This document shows, piece after piece, positions 36,909-44,950 of a DNA stretch of 64,000 nt. The DNA lies in the NCBI RefSeq assembly GCF_023277925.1, contig NZ_CP063832.1:930001-994000 (forward strand), written 5' to 3'. The stretch comes from Pseudomonas entomophila (GTDB lineage: Bacteria; Pseudomonadota; Gammaproteobacteria; Pseudomonadales; Pseudomonadaceae). The notes below the pieces were generated by a model, which saw only the letters and a program-made list of their open reading frames with translations, was not told the DNA's origin and searched no databases. A program made the position numbers and the translations under genes. Each line of letters opens with the position of its first letter. Position 1 is the stretch's first letter.

Positions 36909-37868
36909 TCAGGCCTGCCAGATACCTTCGCCCGGCAACCGCTGCCGATCATGCGGCAGGTTGAAATCCTGCTGCGGCCCCTTGGGCACGATCCCATTCG
37001 GGTTGATGGTCTTGTGGCTCATGTAATAGTGCTTCTGGATATGCTCCATGTTCACTGTCTTGGCCACGCCAGGCCACTGGTACAGCTCGCGTAGCCAGTT
37101 GGACAGGTTCGGATAATCGCTCAGGCGACGCAGGTTGCACTTGAAGTGACCGTGGTACACCGCGTCGAAACGCACCAGTGTCGTGAACAGGCGAATGTCG
37201 GCCTCGGTCAGGTACTCGCCGGCCAGGTAACGCTGGCGTCCCAGTACCCCCTCCAGATGGTCCAACTCGTTGAACACGTCATCGAATGCTGCCTCATAGG
37301 CGGGTTGCGAAGTGGCGAAGCCTGCGCGGTACACGCCGTTGTTGACCGCAGGATAGATACGTTCATTGAGCGCATCGATGGTGGCGCGCAGGGCCTCTGG
37401 GTACAGGTCCAGTGTATTGCCGGTGAGCTCGTTGAATGCCGAATTGAAGATGCGAATGATCTCTGCCGACTCGTTGTTGACGATGCGCTTCTCCTGCTTG
37501 TCCCATAGCACCGGTACGGTCACGCGCCCGGTGTAGTGCGGGTCGTCCTGGGTGTAGCGCTGGTGCAGGTACTGCAAGGCTTCCAGGTGGTCGCCGGTGG
37601 AGCCTTCCTGCTGGTCGAAGGTCCAGCCATGTTCGCCCATCAGCCAGCTGACCACCGAGATGTCGATCAGCGATTCGAGGCCTTTGATGGCTCGAAAGAT
37701 CAGGGTGCGGTGGGCCCAGGGGCAGGCCAGCGACACGTATAGATGATAGCGACCAGCCTCTGGAGCGGGCAGCGTATTGCGGCGCTGTGCGTTTTCGCGC
37801 TGGAAGGCGCCATCCTTGCTGCTCTGGTACCACTGGTCATGCCAGCGACCGTCGATCAAAAGGCCCAT
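36909..37868 (-). CDS. Glutathionyl-hydroquinone reductase-like glutathione transferase
   Basis: 319 residues, larger than ordinary GSTs, as in YqjG/PcpF (Xi class). The catalytic cysteine is in SLACPWAHRTLIF. A long helical C-terminal domain follows. These enzymes reduce glutathionyl-hydroquinones. Start MGLLIDGRWHDQWYQ at 37868, preceded by GAGGAG. Monocistronic. Confidence 0.9.
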   Translation of the reverse strand: MGLLIDGRWHDQWYQSSKDGAFQRENAQRRNTLPAPEAGRYHLYVSLACPWAHRTLIFRAIKGLESLIDISVVSWLMGEHGWTFDQQEGSTGDHLEALQYLHQRYTQDDPHYTGRVTVPVLWDKQEKRIVNNESAEIIRIFNSAFNELTGNTLDLYPEALRATIDALNERIYPAVNNGVYRAGFATSQPAYEAAFDDVFNELDHLEGVLGRQRYLAGEYLTEADIRLFTTLVRFDAVYHGHFKCNLRRLSDYPNLSNWLRELYQWPGVAKTVNMEHIQKHYYMSHKTINPNGIVPKGPQQDFNLPHDRQRLPGEGIWQA

Positions 37869-37964
37869 GCTGGAGCTCCTCGAACAAAGTTGTCTGTCGT
37901 TGGAGCTCAGTCTAGATAAAAACGTTCGAAGAAATAGTGCAAATACTGCGCTGTTTTAATCTGG

Positions 37965-38966
37965 TTATCCGATGTTTTTACGGCTAGCCCAGTAGGTGTG
38001 CGCGGTGCTGAACGCTTGCTCGCGAGGCTGTCCGAGCCCGCGCAGGGCCAGCGCCATGGTGGCGATCACCGCCAGTTCGCCATAACTGTCGTTGGTTTCG
38101 CCGCGCCACACTGCCAGCAAGTGCTCAGGTTGCAGGCTGGCGGGTTTGACGTGGCGCTGGGTGCTCAGGGCCGGCCATTCCTCGTCCCACGCCTCGCCGG
38201 CGGACGTGCCATAGAGATGACTGATCACGTCCGGATTGATCTCGATCTCGCCACCATCGCCCTTGATCACCAGCGCATGGTCACCGAGCAGGCGGCTGGC
38301 TTCACGGTGCACGGCCTGGTAGCCGGGGTGGAAGATGCTTTGCAGCCCGCAGCGTGCACCAAGGGGGTTGAGCACGCGGGCCAACGAGTGGATCGGCGAG
38401 CGCAGGCCAAGGGTGTTGCGCAGGTCGATCATGCGCTGCAGTTGTGGGGCCCAGTCCAGCAGCGGAGCAAAGGCCAGTCGACGAGCGTCCAGCGCCTGTT
38501 CCACCGATGCCCAGTCGCGGCACAGGGGAATGTCCAGCAGGCCAAGCAGTTGCTCGGTGTAAAGCCGCCCTGCGGTGTGTGCGCCGCCTCCGTGCATCAG
38601 AATGCGCAGGCAGTTGCCTGCCAGGCATTTGGCAGCCAGCAGGTACCAGGGCAGGTGGCGCTTCTTGCCAGCGTAGCTCGGCCAGTCCAAGTCGACGCAA
38701 ATGCGTGGCGCCTGCAGGTGCGCGCGCAGGGCCTCGGTGAAACCGGCCAACTCCTCGGCGCTTTCCTCCTTGTGCCGCAACAGCATCAGGAAGGCGCCGA
38801 GCTGGGTGTCTTCCACCTTACCTTCGAGCAGCAGCGTCATGGCGGCACGGGCCTCTTCGCGCGTCAGCCCACGGGCGCCACGTTTGCCTTTGCCGAGAAT
38901 GCGCACGAATTCAGCGAAGGGGTGTTCAGCCGGGGTTTCCAGGGTCAGTGCAAGCGGTTCGGTCAT
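37965..38966 (-). CDS. ybiB: YbiB-type protein (TrpD2, anthranilate phosphoribosyltransferase fold)
   Basis: 333 residues of the nucleoside phosphorylase/phosphoribosyltransferase-like fold: helical N-terminus (LGKGKRGARGLTREEARAAM) and glycosyltransferase domain with LRILMHGGGAHTAGRLYTEQ. E. coli YbiB binds nucleic acids and is not a tryptophan enzyme. Start ATG 38966 overlaps the tusE stop by 4 bases, making it the last gene of the tus operon. Confidence 0.88.
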   Translation of the reverse strand: MTEPLALTLETPAEHPFAEFVRILGKGKRGARGLTREEARAAMTLLLEGKVEDTQLGAFLMLLRHKEESAEELAGFTEALRAHLQAPRICVDLDWPSYAGKKRHLPWYLLAAKCLAGNCLRILMHGGGAHTAGRLYTEQLLGLLDIPLCRDWASVEQALDARRLAFAPLLDWAPQLQRMIDLRNTLGLRSPIHSLARVLNPLGARCGLQSIFHPGYQAVHREASRLLGDHALVIKGDGGEIEINPDVISHLYGTSAGEAWDEEWPALSTQRHVKPASLQPEHLLAVWRGETNDSYGELAVIATMALALRGLGQPREQAFSTAHTYWASRKNIG

Positions 38967-39298
38967 ATGCAGTTGGTCGGCTTGGGCAGGCCCGCCAGCT
39001 TGGCGGCAAGTTTGGCGGGAGTGCCGTTGAACAGGCGGTTCAGATGTGGGCTGTTGCCCTTTTCCGCGCCCAGCTTGAGCGCGGTGTACTTGATCAGCGG
39101 GCGGGTGGCCGGGGACAGCTGGTATTCGTCGTAGAACTGGCGCAGCAGTTCGAGGATCTCCCAATGATCCGTGGTCAGGGCGATGGCTTCGCGGGCGGCG
39201 AGGGACTCGGCAACCTCATGGGACCAGTCCTGCAGATCGACCAGGAAACCATCCTTGTCCAGGGCGATCGAACGATCGCCAACAGTCAGTGTACTCAT
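38963..39298 (-). CDS. tusE: Sulfurtransferase TusE (DsrC family)
   Basis: 111 residues. Ends in LPKPTNCI, with the penultimate cysteine (C110) that accepts persulfide sulfur from TusBCD and hands it to MnmA. Family stretch DHWEILELLRQFYDEYQLSPATRPL is present. The ATG at 39298 overlaps tusB by 4 bases. Confidence 0.95.
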   Translation of the reverse strand: MSTLTVGDRSIALDKDGFLVDLQDWSHEVAESLAAREAIALTTDHWEILELLRQFYDEYQLSPATRPLIKYTALKLGAEKGNSPHLNRLFNGTPAKLAAKLAGLPKPTNCI

Positions 39299-39591
39299 AG
39301 CCAGCTGTTGACCTTGTCGTAGTGCAGGGTGAGCTCGACGAAGGCTGGGTAGTCCACGGGCTTGGCCATTTGGCTGTCCAGGGCGCGGGCTTGCAGGTCC
39401 TCGGTGAGCGCGAACAGGCGGTTGCCGAGATTGGCAGCTTGCAGGCCTGCGTAGGGCTCGCTGCCGGCCTTGAGTGCATAGGTGGCATCGCCACATAGCA
39501 GCAGCGCGTCTTGCGGGCCCAGTAGGCGCAGGCAACTGGCCAGGCGCTCGTCACCGAACGGTGAATGGGCGATTACATGCAGGGTTGTCAT
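39295..39591 (-). CDS. tusB: Sulfur relay protein TusB (DsrH family)
   Basis: 98 residues, small Rossmann-like DsrEFH fold; MTTLHVIAHSPFGDERL and LLLCGDATYALKAG are the recognisable parts. Part of the TusBCD heterohexamer. Its ATG shares one base with the tusC stop (TGATG). Confidence 0.92.
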   Translation of the reverse strand: MTTLHVIAHSPFGDERLASCLRLLGPQDALLLCGDATYALKAGSEPYAGLQAANLGNRLFALTEDLQARALDSQMAKPVDYPAFVELTLHYDKVNSWL

Positions 39592-39950
39592 CAGAGCGTC
39601 ACCACCTGGTCGAAACGGGCAATCAGTGCAGCCAGCGCGGTATCGTCGAGCACCTCGACCGGCAGGCTCAGCGTGTCACCGCCCAGCCCGCGGCGGGCCA
39701 GGCTATGGCCACAGGCGAACAGTTCCTCGACACCGAACATCGGCAATGCCTGTAGGTTGGCGGCAAGGTTCTTCTGCTGCAGGGCGTCGGGTTGCTGGCC
39801 GGCCGCGAGCTGGAATACGCCGTCGTCAAGGAACAGCAAGCCCAAGGGTAGGTCGAAGGCACCGCCAGCCAAGGCAATGTCCAGCGCCTCGCGAGCGGAC
39901 GGGCCGTTCCAGGGCGCCTGGCGGCTGATGATCAATAGCGACTTGGCCAT
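39591..39950 (-). CDS. tusC: Sulfur relay protein TusC (DsrF family)
   Basis: 119 residues, DsrE/F fold: MAKSLLIISRQAPWNGPSAREAL and LPLGLLFLDDGVFQL. Structural subunit of TusBCD. Starts 1 base after the tusD stop and overlaps tusB by one base. Confidence 0.93.
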   Translation of the reverse strand: MAKSLLIISRQAPWNGPSAREALDIALAGGAFDLPLGLLFLDDGVFQLAAGQQPDALQQKNLAANLQALPMFGVEELFACGHSLARRGLGGDTLSLPVEVLDDTALAALIARFDQVVTL

Positions 39951-39951
39951 C

Positions 39952-40344
39952 TCAATCCCCTCCGAAACAGACCAGGCGATCGGCCAGTTGCGCCGCCTCG
40001 TGCAGTTGGCCCAGGCCTGACAGTTCCCAGGGCATGGGCAGATTTACGGCCGGACGCTGGTAACGGTTGGCCTCCGAGTCGTCCAGCACGCCACGGCGCA
40101 GGGCGGCGGCAATACACACCACGGCGTCGAGCCGGTGTTCGCTGACGAACGCACGCCATTGAGCCGCCACATCCAGCTCATCCTGCGGTGCGACGATGTT
40201 GGCCGAAGCGCTGTGCACGCCGTCCTGGTAGAAGAACAGCCGGGCAATTTCATGCCCGCCGGCCAGCGCCGCCTCGGCGAAGCGCAGGGCGCGGCGCGAG
40301 GAGGGCGCATGGGCCGGGGAAAAAACCGCAATGGCGAATTTCAT
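39952..40344 (-). CDS. tusD: Sulfurtransferase TusD (DsrE family)
   Basis: 130 residues, MKFAIAVFSPAHAPSSRRAL. The conserved cysteine lies in LDAVVCIAAALRRG (about residue 78) and carries sulfur received from TusA before passing it to TusE. First gene of tusD-C-B-E-ybiB. The ATG at 40344 begins the family's first strand; the longer open frame upstream is not used. Confidence 0.94.
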   Translation of the reverse strand: MKFAIAVFSPAHAPSSRRALRFAEAALAGGHEIARLFFYQDGVHSASANIVAPQDELDVAAQWRAFVSEHRLDAVVCIAAALRRGVLDDSEANRYQRPAVNLPMPWELSGLGQLHEAAQLADRLVCFGGD

Positions 40345-40381
40345 GGGAAGCTCGTACAAAGGAATGTGGCCATGATAAAGC

Positions 40382-40413
40382 AAAAAGCCCGCGCTAGTGG
40401 GCGCGGGCTTTCG
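40382..40413 (-). terminator. Terminator of the NCS2 permease gene
   Basis: Minus-strand stem AAAGCCCGCGC/GCGCGGGCTTT followed by TTG, 18 bases after the permease stop. Confidence 0.8.
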
Positions 40414-40430
40414 GTTCAACCGGGCATGGC

Positions 40431-41810
40431 TCAGGCCGCTTCCTTGCTCTCCGGCAGGAACCAGTTGAGCACTAGGGCGCAGATGCCGCCGGTGGCGACA
40501 CCTGACTCCAGCACATGGCGCAGTGCCGACGGCATGTGCGACAGGAACTCCGGTACCTGCGCCACACCCAGGCCCAGGGCCAGTGAGACGGCGATGATCA
40601 GCAGGGCGCGGCGGTCGAGGCGGGTGCTGGCGAGGATGTTGATGCCCGAGGCGGCCACCGCGCCGAACATCACCATGGCCGCGCCACCGAGCACGGGCTC
40701 CGGCACGGCCTGGATTACACCGGCAACGGTCGGGAACAGGCCCAGTAGGACCAGCATGGCCGCGATCCAGATACCGATGTGGCGGCTGGCGATGCCGGTC
40801 AGCTGAATCACGCCGTTGTTCTGGGCGAAGATCGAGCTGGGGAAGGTGTTGAACAGACCCGCCAACAGCGAGTTGGCGCCGTTGACCAGCACGCCGCCCT
40901 TGATCCGCTGCATCCACACCGGGCCTTCGACGGGTTGGCGCGAGACCTTGCTTGTGGCGGTGACGTCACCAATGGCTTCCAGCGAGGTGACCAGGTAGAT
41001 CACCAGCATCGGGATGAACAACGCCCAGGAGAAGCCCAGGCCAAAGTGCAGCGGTGTGGGTACCTGGAACAGCGCGGCCTGGTGCATGCCGGTGAAGTCC
41101 AGGCGGCCCAGATAGCCGGCAAGGGCATAGCCCACTGCCAGCGCGATGACGATGGCGCAGCTGCGCATCCACACCACCGGGATACGGTTGAGGATGACGA
41201 TGATCGCCAGCACCACGCCCGACAGCAACAGATTCTCGCCGTTGGCGAAGGTGCCGTCGGCCATGGCGCCGAAGCCGCCGCCCATACTGATCAGGCCGAC
41301 TTTGATCAGGGTCAGGCCGATCATCAGCACGACGATGCCGGTCACCAGCGGTGTGATCAGGCGTTTGACGAAGGGCAGGATACGCGAGACGCCCATCTCC
41401 ACGAACGAACCGGCGATGACCACGCCAAAGATCGCCGCCATCACACTTTCCACCGGCGTCCCTTGCTTGACCATCAGCGCGCCACCGGCAATCAGCGGCC
41501 CGACGAAGTTGAAGCTTGTGCCTTGGACGATCAGCAGCCCTGCACCGAATGGCCCGAAGCGCTTGCACTGGACAAAGGTGGCGATCCCCGAGATCACCAG
41601 CGACATCGACACGATCAGGTTGGTGTCGCGGGCAGACACGCCCAGCGCCTGGCAGATCAGCAAACCGGGCGTGACGATCGGCACGATGATCGCCAGCAAA
41701 TGCTGCAGGGCGGCCAGCAGGCCGATCATCAGGCGTGGCTTGTCTTCGAGGCCTAGAACCAGTTCATTGGCAGGCGCCGTGGCGCCCGGGCCCTGTTCGA
41801 GTGAACTCAT
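40431..41810 (-). CDS. NCS2 family nucleobase (xanthine/uric acid/uracil-type) permease
   Basis: 459 residues, about 14 membrane segments. The NCS2 signature region is seen as QGTSFNFVGP and TSLEAIGDVTATSKVSRQPV, and the C-terminal FGAVAASGINIL. The TSLEAIGDVTATS form resembles xanthine/urate carriers (XanQ, UacT) more than UraA, but specificity cannot be fixed. Start MSSLEQGPGATAPAN at 41810. Monocistronic. Confidence 0.87.
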   Translation of the reverse strand: MSSLEQGPGATAPANELVLGLEDKPRLMIGLLAALQHLLAIIVPIVTPGLLICQALGVSARDTNLIVSMSLVISGIATFVQCKRFGPFGAGLLIVQGTSFNFVGPLIAGGALMVKQGTPVESVMAAIFGVVIAGSFVEMGVSRILPFVKRLITPLVTGIVVLMIGLTLIKVGLISMGGGFGAMADGTFANGENLLLSGVVLAIIVILNRIPVVWMRSCAIVIALAVGYALAGYLGRLDFTGMHQAALFQVPTPLHFGLGFSWALFIPMLVIYLVTSLEAIGDVTATSKVSRQPVEGPVWMQRIKGGVLVNGANSLLAGLFNTFPSSIFAQNNGVIQLTGIASRHIGIWIAAMLVLLGLFPTVAGVIQAVPEPVLGGAAMVMFGAVAASGINILASTRLDRRALLIIAVSLALGLGVAQVPEFLSHMPSALRHVLESGVATGGICALVLNWFLPESKEAA

Positions 41811-41971
41811 GGAAATTGCTGCCCCGGATGAAAAAAGGAGCGCATTCTACGGGGTGAAATCGCAGAGGGGTAGTGGCAAGCACGATGGCCGCATAATCAC
41901 AGAAGAATCAACGAATAAACTGACTTTTAGGTCAATTGCTTTTGTTGTCTATTTCCAGTTTTGACCAAGCA

Positions 41972-42001
41972 CGAAAAAGCCCGCCGAGGCGGGCTTTTCG
42001 A
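41972..42001 (-). terminator. Terminator of yccA
   Basis: AAAAAGCCCGCC, GAG loop, GCGGGCTTTTC; 20 bases after the yccA stop on the minus strand; could act both ways. Confidence 0.85.
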
Positions 42002-42020
42002 GGTGTGGCGGGCAATTGGA

Positions 42021-42692
42021 TCAGTCGTCGCGACCCATGATGCCGAACAGCTGCAGCAGGCTGACGAACAGGTTGTAGATCGATACATACAGGCTGATGG
42101 TTGCCATGATGTAGTTGCGCTCGCCGCCGTGGATGATCGCGCTGGTCTGGAACAGGATGCAGACCGACGAGAACAGCACAAAACCAGCGCTGATCGCCAG
42201 TTGCAGGCCACTGATCTGGAAGAAGAAGCTGGCCACCACGGCGCCCAGCAGGACGAAGAAGCCGGCGGTGATGAAGCCGCTGAGGAAGCTCATGTCCTTG
42301 CGGGTGATCAACACGTAGGCGGACAGGCCACCGAACACCAGCGCGGTCATGGCGAATGCCGAGCTGACCACTTCGGCGCCACCGGCCATACCCAGGTAGC
42401 GGTTGAGGATAGGGCCAAGGATGAAGCCCATGAAACCGGTGAGGGCGAACGTGGATACCAGGCCCCAGGCCGAGTCACGCAGCTTGTTGGTGAGGAAGAA
42501 CAGGCCGTAGAAGCCGATCAGCACCACGAAGATGTTCGGGTAGCCAACACGCATCTGCTGGGCGACGAACGCCATGATGCCGCTGAAGGCGAGGGTGAGC
42601 GCCAGCAGGCTGTACGTGTTGCGCAGGACCTTGCTGACCTCCTGCTGCTCGGCCTGCTGGCCGTGTTGGATGGCGTAATCCTGTTCGCGCAT
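42021..42692 (-). CDS. yccA: Bax-inhibitor-1/YccA family inner-membrane protein
   Basis: 223 residues with seven membrane segments and the family's C-terminal stretch ISLYVSIYNLFVSLLQLFG. YccA in E. coli binds and modulates the FtsH protease; BI-1 relatives are Ca2+-leak proteins. Starts MREQDYAIQHGQQAEQQE at 42692. The tus operon, ybiB and yccA run in the same direction. Confidence 0.93.
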   Translation of the reverse strand: MREQDYAIQHGQQAEQQEVSKVLRNTYSLLALTLAFSGIMAFVAQQMRVGYPNIFVVLIGFYGLFFLTNKLRDSAWGLVSTFALTGFMGFILGPILNRYLGMAGGAEVVSSAFAMTALVFGGLSAYVLITRKDMSFLSGFITAGFFVLLGAVVASFFFQISGLQLAISAGFVLFSSVCILFQTSAIIHGGERNYIMATISLYVSIYNLFVSLLQLFGIMGRDD

Positions 42693-42793
42693 GGCGCACT
42701 CCTTTGGTGTGAAACCGGTGGGTTGGGACCCGTGGTATTGGAACGTATGGGCTGAAGCATACCAGAGCTGCCACAACCCGCGACACAGAGAGT

Positions 42794-42821
42794 TTGACAG
42801 CGTGTTTCATTAAGGTATTAT
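42794..42821 (+). promoter_or_regulatory. Sigma-70 promoter of tRNA-Ser
   Basis: TTGACA at 42794-42799, a 16-base spacer, and TATTAT at 42816-42821, 19 bases before the tRNA. An excellent consensus match. Confidence 0.88.
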
Positions 42822-42840
42822 TGCCGCCGCAAAACTAGCT

Positions 42841-42928
42841 GGAAGCGTGGCCGAGTGGTTTAAGGCAACGGTCTTGAAAACCGTCGATGGGCAACTATCC
42901 TAGAGTTCGAATCTCTACGCTTCCGCCA
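42841..42928 (+). tRNA. tRNA-Ser (anticodon UGA)
   Basis: 88 bases including an encoded CCA. Acceptor GGAAGCG pairs with CGCTTCC; anticodon stem CGGTC/GACGG-type around CTTGAAA gives anticodon TGA; a long class II variable arm and the T loop GTTCGAATC follow. The integrase relic immediately downstream suggests the 3' end has served as an attachment site. Confidence 0.95.
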
Positions 42929-42932
42929 CATT

Positions 42933-42962
42933 CAAAGCCCTGATTATTCAGGGCTTTTTGCG
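42933..42962 (+). terminator. Terminator after tRNA-Ser
   Basis: AAAGCCCTG, short loop, CAGGGCTTTTTG. Confidence 0.88.
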
Positions 42963-43051
42963 TTTTTGGGGCATGGAAAAACCACACATGGGAACACTCC
43001 TGGGAATGGTTTCCTTCGGAAGCGCTTTCGAAACTTTCGCTATTGGGTGGG

Positions 43052-43330
43052 TTACGCCAAGGCTCCAACGCAGCGATAGACTCGCTCTGTAGTATCGCCC
43101 TTGGCCTCGATGTCGTCCCTCCTCATCACCAGCACGTCCGCTGGACGCTGGCCCGTCAGATACGTCAGGTCCATGGCGTCTTTCAGTTCACCCACCGCTT
43201 TGCATACACCGCGTTCCAGATCGCACCATTCGCGTAGAAATCCCGCGGTACTTCCTTGTTCTGACGTGCGCCTTGGCACGGGTTCCATGAGCGGTCCTTG
43301 ATGGGCTGGACTTCGAGATCGCCCTGAAAG
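43052..43330 (-). pseudogene. Tyrosine-recombinase (phage integrase) relic, frameshifted
   Basis: On the minus strand one frame reads NPCQGARQNKEVPRDFYANG then AIWNAVYAK (about 43290-43196), the linker to the catalytic domain of phage integrases. The next frame continues AVGELKDAMDLTYLTGQRPAD then VLVMRRDDI (about 43195-43080), which contains the TGQR catalytic-arginine motif. The two halves join only across a one-base shift near 43196. The sequence breaks off soon after, with no HxxR or Tyr motif. Thus only a middle fragment survives, pointing toward the tRNA. Confidence 0.75.
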
Positions 43331-43585
43331 TAAAGGTACGGTCTGATCTCGCTCGTTAATTGCTCGATGCGCTTTCATAGAAAGGATCGGGCAGTTAACG
43401 TCAGGCTGACATGGCGCTGGTTGTTCAACTGCAATGCTGGGCCAGGAAGGCGTCTGCTTCCGACTTGATCGTGTCCCTGGATGCTGTACCAATGTTCAGG
43501 ATTGCTGGAGTGGTTTGCGTGGGTATGGGATCTCGCGCCGAGACGCATCTAGAATATTGATAGGCGGGGAGTCGTGAGGTGAGTC
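43331..43585. other. Degenerate stretch between integrase relic and small membrane protein
   Basis: No recognisable gene; minus-strand frames are open in places and may be further eroded phage sequence. Confidence 0.4.
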
Positions 43586-43768
43586 ATGCGCTACTCGAAG
43601 ATTCGGCCCTTTCTATGGTGGGCAGCCGCACTGCAGTTTTTTGCCATCTTGGCGGCCATTGAGCACAAGGCGTGGGATGTCGTGTTCATCTGCCTGATGG
43701 TGATAGGGGGCGGGGTATGGTTCGCCAGGAATGCGCAGCGGCTGGAGACACCCAAGCAGCACAGCTGA
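43586..43768 (+). CDS. Small hypothetical membrane protein
   Basis: 60 residues, MRYSKIRPFLWWAAALQFFA and so on: two predicted hydrophobic segments (about 9-24 and 29-47), then a short polar tail. GAGGTGAGTCATG provides a good ribosome site. No known family recognised. It is the first intact gene after the integrase relic; whether it belongs to the island or the host backbone is unknown. Confidence 0.6.
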   Translation: MRYSKIRPFLWWAAALQFFAILAAIEHKAWDVVFICLMVIGGGVWFARNAQRLETPKQHS

Positions 43769-44020
43769 TCACGCCGATATCTGCTCAAGATGCTCTTGCA
43801 GCATCTGGCGACGGCTCGCAGTTGGAAGTTGCGCAATGGCACATGGCCGGTATCGCTTGACCCAACACGGCCATTTGCTGTTGAATGCTCGCCCTAAAGC
43901 CCCCGCAACCTTTCCCCCCAAGTGGTGAAGCCAGTGCCCTACGCCAGCCAACACGCCTGATACCGACGACGGTCCATCGTGCCTGATGGCTGCCCGCGCC
44001 CGTGCGCGGCGGCGCTTCAT
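43769..44020 (-). CDS. Doubtful small hypothetical protein
   Basis: 83 codons from an ATG at 44020 (MKRRRARARAAIRHDG...), preceded by AGGCAGG about 9 bases upstream. The middle GVLAGVGHWLHHLGGKVAG is amphipathic and the end RRQMLQEHLEQISA looks helical, but no family is recognised and the region may be non-coding. Otherwise the 307 bases between 43768 and 44076 hold only the presumed promoter of the RNA-ligase operon. Confidence 0.25.
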   Translation of the reverse strand: MKRRRARARAAIRHDGPSSVSGVLAGVGHWLHHLGGKVAGALGRAFNSKWPCWVKRYRPCAIAQLPTASRRQMLQEHLEQISA

Positions 44021-44075
44021 CGCTGTGCCTGCCTGATCCTGTCGTCGGTTTTTCCCTATTTGAATGGAGAAACCC

Positions 44076-44936
44076 ATGAACATGGATTTTCGTGCCGACC
44101 TGCACACCCTAGAACTACTCAAGTACCCCCGCACGCCCCACCTAGAAGGTTCGCGCCTTCAAGATGGTGATACCGACGCAGGTCAGGTTCGCTATGCCTC
44201 CCTGGCCGGCCAATGGCTAGTAGTGGAGGAAAAGCTCGACGGCGCCAACGCTGGCATCAGCTTCACCGAAGGCGGTGAGCTGCGCCTGCAGTCGCGCGGT
44301 CACTACCTCAGCGGCGGCGGCCGCGAGCGCCAGTTCAACCTGTTCAAACAGTGGGCCGTGGCCCACGAGCGCTGGTTGCTGGAGCGCCTCGAAGACCGTT
44401 TCGTGCTGTATGGCGAGTGGCTGCACAAGAAGCACTCGGTGTTTTACGACCACTTGCCGCATTACTTCTGCGAGTTCGACATCTGGGACCGCGCCACAGG
44501 GCTGTTCCTGTCCACCGCGGCGCGCCGAAGCTTGCTCGAGGGCGGGCCGGTGCTGTCGGTGCCGGTGTTGTACGAGGGCCCGGCGCCGCGCCGTTATGCG
44601 GACCTGATGGCGCTGGTCAGTGATTCGCTGGCCAAGACCGTACGGTGGCGAGCGGTGTTCGAGCAGGTAGTGCGCCGCGAAGGCCTCGACCTGGCACGCG
44701 CCTGGCGCCAGTGCGACTGCTCCAGCCGCATGGAGGGGCTGTACCTGAAGCTCGAGGACGAGCGGCAGACCCTGGGGCGGCTCAAATGGGTTCGCCAGGA
44801 CTTCGTCCAGGCCATCCTCGATGCCGACCAGCACCATGCCAACCAACCGTTCATCCCCAATCAACTGGCCGACGGCGTGGACCTGTACGCACCTTGCCTG
44901 TCCATGGACTGGCAAGGCCCGCGCCGCGGTTACTGA
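44076..44936 (+). CDS. ATP-dependent RNA ligase family protein
   Basis: 286 residues with the covalent nucleotidyltransferase motifs of RNA ligases: motif I EEKLDGAN with nucleophile K53, RGHYLSGGG (Ia), LYGEWLHKKH (III), FCEFDIWD (IIIa), EGLYLKLED (IV) and the lysine of LKWVR (V). It should join 5'-phosphate to 3'-OH RNA ends through an AMP intermediate, most like the compact RNA_ligase (PF09414/Rnl5-like) group. The ATG at 44076 has GGAG 6 bases upstream; the ATG at 44064 does not. The HD-Pnk gene follows after 14 bases. Confidence 0.85.
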   Translation: MNMDFRADLHTLELLKYPRTPHLEGSRLQDGDTDAGQVRYASLAGQWLVVEEKLDGANAGISFTEGGELRLQSRGHYLSGGGRERQFNLFKQWAVAHERWLLERLEDRFVLYGEWLHKKHSVFYDHLPHYFCEFDIWDRATGLFLSTAARRSLLEGGPVLSVPVLYEGPAPRRYADLMALVSDSLAKTVRWRAVFEQVVRREGLDLARAWRQCDCSSRMEGLYLKLEDERQTLGRLKWVRQDFVQAILDADQHHANQPFIPNQLADGVDLYAPCLSMDWQGPRRGY

Positions 44937-44950
44937 AGGAGCATCCCGAA

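Noticed and set aside
42905..44075. A duplicated 3' end of tRNA-Ser as an att site
   Set aside because: No second copy of the tRNA-Ser 3' sequence was found by eye within the next kilobase, so the integration event is inferred only from the integrase relic.
43769..44134. Longer 121-codon minus-strand frame upstream of the RNA ligase
   Set aside because: Only the shorter 83-codon version has a plausible ribosome site, and even this is doubtful; the longer N-terminus overlaps the ligase gene's start.
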